From Anaerobacillus alkalilacustris (lineage in GTDB: Bacteria; Bacillota; Bacilli; Bacillales; Anaerobacillaceae), in the NCBI RefSeq assembly GCF_001866005.1, contig NZ_MLQR01000029.1, positions 123,754-187,753 on the forward strand: a stretch of 64,000 bases of DNA. The letters run 5' to 3'. Both the position numbers and the translations under genes were made by a program. Position 1 is the first letter of the stretch, and every line of letters starts with the position of its first letter. Shown piece by piece: positions 59,098 to 64,000 of this stretch. Below the pieces are notes generated by a model. That model had not been told where the DNA came from. It worked only from the letters and a program-made list of their open reading frames with translations, and did not search any database.

Positions 59098-59868
59098 TTA
59101 TTTAATATGTGATTTCTTGTTGAAGACTTGTTTTAATCGAAAAAGAGCTTTTGAATGAATTTGAGAAATTCTAGATGTTGAGAGACCTAAAATATGTCCA
59201 ATTTCTGTTAATGTTAGTTCTTCAAAATAAAATAAACTAATAACAAGTTGCTCATTTTCATTTAAACTTCCAATAATTGTAACAAGTTCTTCGTGCATAT
59301 TTTTTCTAAGTATTTGCTCTTCTGGTGTTAATGTGCTCTTATCTATTAGGGTATTTTTAAACGTTTCCTCACGCTCGGTATCATTTGTTTTTTCGTCAAT
59401 TGATAATAAATTAGCAACGAAACTTTCATTCATAACTTGTAAAACTTCTTCCTCTGAAATCTCCAGAGTTTCAGCTACTTCCTTAGCAGTTACATAACGG
59501 CCATATTTTTGCTCCAATTTTTCAATCGTTATTTCTACTTTTTTTGTACGTTCCCTTAAAGATCGGGGTAACCAGTCTTCTTGTCTAAGTCCGTCAATAA
59601 TTGAACCGCGGATTCGAAAAGAAGCATATGTATCAAATTTCAGTTCACGTGTGTAATCAAATTTTTCTAGTGCGTCATATAAACCCATCAGAGCATGACT
59701 TTTGAGGTCTTCTTTATTCACATTTTTGGGAAGGCCTACTGAAATTCTTTGAACGTGATAATCTACTAGGGGCATATATATACGAATAAGCTCATCACAA
59801 GCTTCAGTATCCCGTTCTTCCAACCATTTTTTCCAAATATACTCATCTCTTTGTTTGGTTTGAGGCAT
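59098..59868 (-). CDS. sigD: RNA polymerase sigma-D (FliA family)
   Basis: Sigma-28-type factor for late flagellar, chemotaxis and autolysin genes. 256 residues: region 2 (YMPLVDYHVQRISVGLP, GLYDALEKFDYTRELKF), region 3, region 4 (LTLTEIGHILGLSTSRISQIHSKAL is split here as LTEIGHILGLSTSRI and SQIHSKALFRLK). The frame has ATG at 59874, directly behind AAGGAGG with no spacing; the second ATG at 59868 has proper spacing. Follows the 104-residue membrane protein gene by about 10 bases. Confidence 0.96.
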   Translation of the reverse strand: MPQTKQRDEYIWKKWLEERDTEACDELIRIYMPLVDYHVQRISVGLPKNVNKEDLKSHALMGLYDALEKFDYTRELKFDTYASFRIRGSIIDGLRQEDWLPRSLRERTKKVEITIEKLEQKYGRYVTAKEVAETLEISEEEVLQVMNESFVANLLSIDEKTNDTEREETFKNTLIDKSTLTPEEQILRKNMHEELVTIIGSLNENEQLVISLFYFEELTLTEIGHILGLSTSRISQIHSKALFRLKQVFNKKSHIK

Positions 59869-59879
59869 TTTCATCCTCC

Positions 59880-60194
59880 TTAATCATTTATAAGATCTTT
59901 GACATGTCGGCTTACTTTTTTAATCTCTTCTTCGGTATAGCCTTCGATAATTGTATCTTTTCCTATGTGGCTACCTTCTATTTGATTTTTTTCTTCATAC
60001 TCTAACTTTATCCCTTTTGAAGCAATTAACCATATCCATCGAAAGAAATAAGTTACAATAAAAATGAAGAAAAAAGCATAGGTAGCTCGAACAAAAGAAG
60101 TTATCATCGTATTTGAGGTCACTGATCCTATAAATACAAATAAAAACGCAATAACACTAAAGATAATATTAATTACCCATGATCCGATAAACAT
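59880..60194 (-). CDS. Unknown two-helix membrane protein between cheD and sigD
   Basis: 104 residues with two membrane segments (about 8-28 and 35-58) and a charged cytoplasmic tail (EYEEKNQIEG...EEEIKKVSRHVKDLIND). Its ATG overlaps the cheD stop by one base (TAATG) and sigD follows within 12 bases, so it is firmly in the che-sigD transcript. I do not recognise a family; B. subtilis has no gene here in my memory. Context suggests a link to motility or to sigma-D control. Confidence 0.82.
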   Translation of the reverse strand: MFIGSWVINIIFSVIAFLFVFIGSVTSNTMITSFVRATYAFFFIFIVTYFFRWIWLIASKGIKLEYEEKNQIEGSHIGKDTIIEGYTEEEIKKVSRHVKDLIND

Positions 60195-60682
60195 TATATT
60201 TCTGAAACTCCTTGACTTACAGTCCGAATTGATAGTTTGCTAGTCTCTGGATCAAATTCAATAGTTCTCCCACTAGATCCACCAACATCTTCTGCAATAA
60301 TATTAATTCTTAACTCCTTTAGCTTTTCTCTAACAGCATCTACATTTCGTGGACCTATTCTCATCATTTCACTTGATGTTGTAAACTTAAACATTTGTGA
60401 TCCCCCTGCGAGCTTTGCACGGAAACGTGTAGGCTTTGCACCTTGCTTTACTAATTTTTCTACCAATACATCTAAAGCTGTATCTGCATATTTTGCTTTA
60501 TTCATAGATACAGCTTTACCGATTGATGAAACAGGAAGCATAATATGCGCCATTCCACAAATTTTTGTTACCTCATCATAAATGACAACTCCCACACACG
60601 ATCCAAGGCCTGAAGTACGAATTTTTTGAGGTGATTTAGCTACATTTAGATCAGCCATTCCAACTTTAATAACTTCATTCAT
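60194..60682 (-). CDS. cheD: Chemoreceptor glutamine deamidase CheD
   Basis: Deamidates chemoreceptors and stimulates the CheC phosphatase. 162 residues: catalytic Cys29 in GLGSCVGVVIYD and His46 in MAHIMLP, then FRAKLAGGSQMF and the Thr region. ATG at 60682 (a TTG at 60685 is less likely). Overlaps the end of cheC by 8 bases, as is usual for this pair. Confidence 0.96.
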   Translation of the reverse strand: MNEVIKVGMADLNVAKSPQKIRTSGLGSCVGVVIYDEVTKICGMAHIMLPVSSIGKAVSMNKAKYADTALDVLVEKLVKQGAKPTRFRAKLAGGSQMFKFTTSSEMMRIGPRNVDAVREKLKELRINIIAEDVGGSSGRTIEFDPETSKLSIRTVSQGVSEI

Positions 60683-61316
60683 CAATTGGTACCCCTAAAG
60701 CATGAAAGATTTTTTCGTATGAATCAGGGTCTGGTAATAAAAAGAAATGACCTTTTGTTTTATGTGAGCTTTCATCAACAATTTCCAAAATTTCCGTTTC
60801 TATTACAATGGCATAATCGCCTACTTGGGATAGTTCTAACAAACCGTAACTTAATATAGCTATTGCCATATCTACACTTAATGCTGGAACTGAAGGCTGT
60901 AATGTAAGCTTTGTAAAATCAGAAAGTGCAGATAAATACGAGCCTGCTAAAATATTTCCTACTTCTTGCAAAGCAGATAAACCTAATTCGGGATATGGTG
61001 GATGATTCAAGTTAAAATTTTTATCTACAATTAATTGTTGAATTAACGTATTTGCTTCATTTACCGGAAGCATAAAAAACATATTTCCTGGTACTTCCCC
61101 TTCAATTCTCAAATAAATAGCTGCAACTACGTTTTCTGAACCACCAACTAATTCAGTTATCTCATTAAATGACACAAGTCTAACAGCAGGAACCTTCATA
61201 TCAATCGTCTTATTTAGAAGGTTTGATAAAGCTGTTGCCGCATGGCCAGCACCGATATTTCCAACTTCCTTTAATATATCTAGATGATAATCTTTAATTC
61301 GATTAACTAAATCCAT
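60675..61316 (-). CDS. cheC: CheY-P phosphatase CheC
   Basis: 213 residues with two copies of the active-site pattern [D/S]xxxExxN: DILKEVGN (13-20) and SALQEVGN (about 114-121), both intact, so an active CheC of the CheC/FliY/CheX type. It removes phosphate from CheY-P and binds CheD for adaptation. Start ATG shares one base with the cheW stop (TAATG). Confidence 0.96.
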   Translation of the reverse strand: MDLVNRIKDYHLDILKEVGNIGAGHAATALSNLLNKTIDMKVPAVRLVSFNEITELVGGSENVVAAIYLRIEGEVPGNMFFMLPVNEANTLIQQLIVDKNFNLNHPPYPELGLSALQEVGNILAGSYLSALSDFTKLTLQPSVPALSVDMAIAILSYGLLELSQVGDYAIVIETEILEIVDESSHKTKGHFFLLPDPDSYEKIFHALGVPIDE

Positions 61317-61795
61317 TACGTAGTAGCCTCGAGCGATTTTAGTTCTTTAATTTCTTTAGGGTTTAGAACTTTATCTAAATTCAATAAGATAAGAAGGCGC
61401 TTGTCCAATTTGGCTACTCCTCGAAGGTAATCAGCTTCAATACCTCCGACTACTTCTGGTGGTGGTTCTACAATGTTAGTTGGAATGTCCACAACATCAT
61501 TTGCCGCATCGACAATCAAACCAACTTCCATTTCTCCGACAGCTACAATAATAATTCTCGTACTATCTGTTGTTTCAATCTCTTCGATATCAAATCTATT
61601 TCTTAGGTTGATAATAGGAGTAACTACACCTCTTAGGTTTATTACCCCTTTTACAAAGTCTGGTGTTCTAGGAACTCTTGTAATATGTTGAATTCTTTCA
61701 ATTGAGCGTACTTGACTAACCTCAACACCATATTCTTCATCCTTTAGTTGAAAAACAATAACTTTTATTTCATTCACTAAGCTCTCTTCATTCAT
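61316..61795 (-). CDS. cheW: Chemotaxis coupling protein CheW
   Basis: 159-residue scaffold linking receptors to CheA; SH3-like double barrel. VFQLKDEEYGVEVSQVRSI, RTPDFVKGVINLRGVVTPIINLR (here split as RTPDFVKGVINLRG and VVTPIINLR), YLRGVAKLDKRLLILLNLD. ATG at 61795 after GAAGGAGG. It follows cheA. Confidence 0.97.
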   Translation of the reverse strand: MNEESLVNEIKVIVFQLKDEEYGVEVSQVRSIERIQHITRVPRTPDFVKGVINLRGVVTPIINLRNRFDIEEIETTDSTRIIIVAVGEMEVGLIVDAANDVVDIPTNIVEPPPEVVGGIEADYLRGVAKLDKRLLILLNLDKVLNPKEIKELKSLEATT

Positions 61796-61839
61796 TTGTT
61801 AAACCTCCTTCGTTTCCATTTAACATAAACAACAACATG

Positions 61840-63891
61840 TTATTTAATTAATGCATTACAATCAACAATTAAGGCAACCTGACCATCCCCTAAAATTGTA
61901 GCACCTGATATAGCAAAAACATTTGTTAAATAGTTTCCTAATGATTTAAGAACAATTTCTTGTTGTCCAATAAATGATTCGACTACTAACCCTGCCATCT
62001 TTTCACCTTTACGAACAATTACAACCGAATGGTAAGATTCTTCTTCACGTGTGATTGGAACCTCAAAAAAGTCTGTTAAATTTATTAACGGAACAACGCT
62101 TCCTCTAAAGTCGATTACTTTTTGATTATGAGCCCTCAGGATATCCTCTTCTTTCACTATCGCTGTTTCAATAATTGAAGATAATGGAATTGCGTATTTT
62201 TCATTTTGGACTTCAACTAACATGACTGAAATAATAGAAAGAGTTAATGGTAGTTGGATAGAAAAAGTCGTTCCTTCTCCTAAACTCGAATCAACAGAAA
62301 CGTTTCCACCTAATGACTCAATTTTACTTTTAACAACATCTAAACCGACACCTCGACCTGATACATCTGTAATTTGATCAGCTGTACTTAAACCTGAAGA
62401 GAAAAGCAGTTCATAAACTTGTTTATCGGTTAAATTCTTTTCATTTTCTTTAGTAACTACTCCGCTTGCTATTGCTTTCTTTAAAACTTTTTCTCTATTA
62501 ATACCAGCACCATTATCAGCTACCTCTATAAAAACATGGTTACCACTATGATACGCTTTTAAGGTAATGTTCCCCTCTTCACTTTTGCCAACACTTAATC
62601 GTTTTTCAGGGTTTTCTATTCCATGGTCAATTGAATTTCTTAACAAGTGAACGAGTGGGTCACCAATTTCATCAATTACAGTACGATCGAGCTCTGTCTC
62701 AGCACCGATAATTTCCAAATTCACTTTCTTCTTTAAATCTTTTGCTAAACCACGAACCATTCTCGGGAAACGGTTAAATACCTGTTCAACGGGTACCATT
62801 CTCATATTTAGTATAATATTTTGTAAGTCACCAGAAATTCTTGACATATGCTCAACAGTTTCTGTTAACTCGCCACTATTAAGATCACGTGCTATTTGTT
62901 CTAACCTACCACGATCAATGACAAGTTCTTCAAATAAATTCATCAATATATCAAGTCTTTCAATATTTACACGTATTGTTTTACTTGGAGAATTATTTGA
63001 TTTCTCTTCTTTAGTAGGTGTTTGATCATCCTGCTCTACTGAGAGAACTGTCTCTTCATTTATTGAATTGTTATCAGTATCTACAGAAATAAGATCATTA
63101 GAAGCTTCAATAGAGTACGAATTTAAATCAACTTTTAACACATCAACAGTCTCGACTTCAGAAACCTTTAGAATACGATTTTTCACTTCATTCTCAGATA
63201 CTTTTGTAATAAGAGTGACTGTAAAATCACGTTCAAAATTCTCTTCTTCAAGCGCTTCGACAGTTGGTGTCGATTTAATAATTTCTCCGATTTGCTCTAA
63301 CACTTCAAAGACCATGAATACACGAGCTGCTTTTAAAATACAATCTTCTCTCAAGGATATATTTACTTGATTTGCGCTAAAGTCTTGCTCGATTGCCTGG
63401 GAGATAACAGTAACCTCGAAGTCGTCATATGACTCCGTTACTTTAGGCTTCTCCATTGTTAGTTCTTTAGTTGAAGCTGTTTCTTTTAAAGCAATTTCAC
63501 TATCAAAATCTTTTCCCTTTTCAATCTTTTCTAATTTGGCTACTACTTTAGTAACATCACGTTTTCCATCGCCACCATTTGCAATAGATAAAACCATATC
63601 TTCTAGATCGTCAACAGCTTCAAAAACAACATCTAAAATATCACTTGTTACTATGATTTTATTATTTCTAACGCCATCAAGAACGTTCTCCATAATATGA
63701 GTTAAGCTAGCTAGATCCTCATAGCCCATCGTAGCAGCCATTCCTTTTAACGTATGAGCAGAACGAAAGATTTCATTAACAATATTCACATTTTTTGGGT
63801 CATTTTCGAGTTTTAATAAGTTGTCATTCATGGCTTGTAAATGTTCTTTACTTTCATCAATAAACATATCTAAATATTGATTTCTTTCCAC
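61840..63891 (-). CDS. cheA: Chemotaxis histidine kinase CheA
   Basis: Receptor-coupled kinase for CheY and CheB, 683 residues. P1 HPt domain with phosphoacceptor His46 in SAHTLKGMAAT; P2 CheY-binding region (about 160-260) in a variable acidic linker; P3 dimerisation helices (about 305-365); P4 ATPase with HLLRNSIDHGIE, ADNGAGI and GRGVGLDVV; P5 CheW-like domain to the C-terminus. GTG start at 63891 with AGAGGAGGG upstream; 15 bases past cheB. Confidence 0.97.
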   Translation of the reverse strand: MERNQYLDMFIDESKEHLQAMNDNLLKLENDPKNVNIVNEIFRSAHTLKGMAATMGYEDLASLTHIMENVLDGVRNNKIIVTSDILDVVFEAVDDLEDMVLSIANGGDGKRDVTKVVAKLEKIEKGKDFDSEIALKETASTKELTMEKPKVTESYDDFEVTVISQAIEQDFSANQVNISLREDCILKAARVFMVFEVLEQIGEIIKSTPTVEALEEENFERDFTVTLITKVSENEVKNRILKVSEVETVDVLKVDLNSYSIEASNDLISVDTDNNSINEETVLSVEQDDQTPTKEEKSNNSPSKTIRVNIERLDILMNLFEELVIDRGRLEQIARDLNSGELTETVEHMSRISGDLQNIILNMRMVPVEQVFNRFPRMVRGLAKDLKKKVNLEIIGAETELDRTVIDEIGDPLVHLLRNSIDHGIENPEKRLSVGKSEEGNITLKAYHSGNHVFIEVADNGAGINREKVLKKAIASGVVTKENEKNLTDKQVYELLFSSGLSTADQITDVSGRGVGLDVVKSKIESLGGNVSVDSSLGEGTTFSIQLPLTLSIISVMLVEVQNEKYAIPLSSIIETAIVKEEDILRAHNQKVIDFRGSVVPLINLTDFFEVPITREEESYHSVVIVRKGEKMAGLVVESFIGQQEIVLKSLGNYLTNVFAISGATILGDGQVALIVDCNALIK

Positions 63892-63906
63892 GAGATATGC
63901 CCTCCT

Positions 63907-64000
63907 CTACCTACAGTATTTTTGTATGGTTTGTGCAATTTCATCTAGATGTACAATTTCGTCTATTTTATTTGTTTTTATTACAGACCTCGGCATTCCA
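63907..64000 (-). CDS. cheB: Protein-glutamate methylesterase CheB (C-terminal fragment)
   Basis: Only the last 30 codons are in the window: GMPRSVIKTN, DEIVHLDEIAQ and TIQKYCR before the stop at 63907. This matches the C-terminal end of CheB methylesterase domains (YGMPxxA...DxxVPLDxIA), and cheB precedes cheA in the Bacillus fla/che operon. CheB demethylates chemoreceptors. Confidence 0.85.
   Translation of the reverse strand, partial: GMPRSVIKTNKIDEIVHLDEIAQTIQKYCR

Overview
The window is a 64 kb piece of an AT-rich Bacillaceae chromosome, most likely from a spore-forming, motile relative of Bacillus subtilis. The evidence is the gene content and gene order: dipicolinate synthase (dpaAB), spoIIIE, ymxH and ylxY point to sporulation; the end of the fla/che operon with sigD and swrB points to motility; and the strings spoIIIE-ymfC-ymfFHIJK-rodZ-pgsA-cinA-recA, dpaAB-asd-dapG-dapA-rnjB-tepA, rimP-nusA-ylxRQ-infB-ylxP-rbfA-truB-ribF-rpsO-pnp-ylxY-mlpA-ymxH and rpsB-tsf-pyrH-frr-uppS-cdsA-dxr-rasP-proS-polC follow the B. 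subtilis core order. Every convincing gene is on the minus strand, so transcription runs from the right edge (cheB) to the left edge (recA). The genus cannot be fixed from this alone.

Layout in the direction of transcription. 64.0-55.2 kb: the end of the chemotaxis/flagellar operon (cheB fragment, cheA, cheW, cheC, cheD, an unknown membrane protein, sigD, fapA, an unknown 104-residue protein, swrB), then rpsB behind a clear sigma-A promoter and a structured leader. 55.0-45.7 kb: translation and envelope genes (tsf, pyrH, frr, uppS, cdsA, dxr, rasP, proS). 45.6-38.6 kb: polC, split by a 2668-nt group II intron directly after the codons of the catalytic PDID motif. 38.3-25.6 kb: the rimP-nusA-infB operon, truB, ribF, rpsO, pnp, ylxY, mlpA, ymxH. 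24.8-15.2 kb: dipicolinate and lysine/diaminopimelate genes (dpaA, dpaB, asd, dapG, dapA), rnjB, tepA, ylzJ. 15.0-0 kb: spoIIIE, ymfC, the EF-P modification genes ymfF/ymfH/ymfI, ymfJ, ymfK, rodZ, yajQ, pgsA, cinA, a DEAD-box helicase and recA, which is cut by the window edge.

Three things stand out. First, the intron in polC means the essential replicative polymerase can only be made after RNA splicing, yet the intron's reverse transcriptase/maturase carries an in-frame TAA between its RT and maturase parts. Second, a dispersed, mosaic intergenic repeat (about a dozen copies, beginning AAGAAAAGCGCAAGCGCC and ending near GCTAGACAGTTT(C/T)CAAGTTAG) fills most of the long gaps, nearly always in the orientation opposite to the genes. 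Third, the gap between the helicase and recA holds four consecutive hairpins beside a LexA-controlled recA promoter. No tRNA, rRNA, CRISPR array or prophage was seen.

Start codons were adjusted by ribosome-binding site and family alignment from memory where the longest frame was clearly too long. All functional names rest on recognising the protein sequences; no database search was run.
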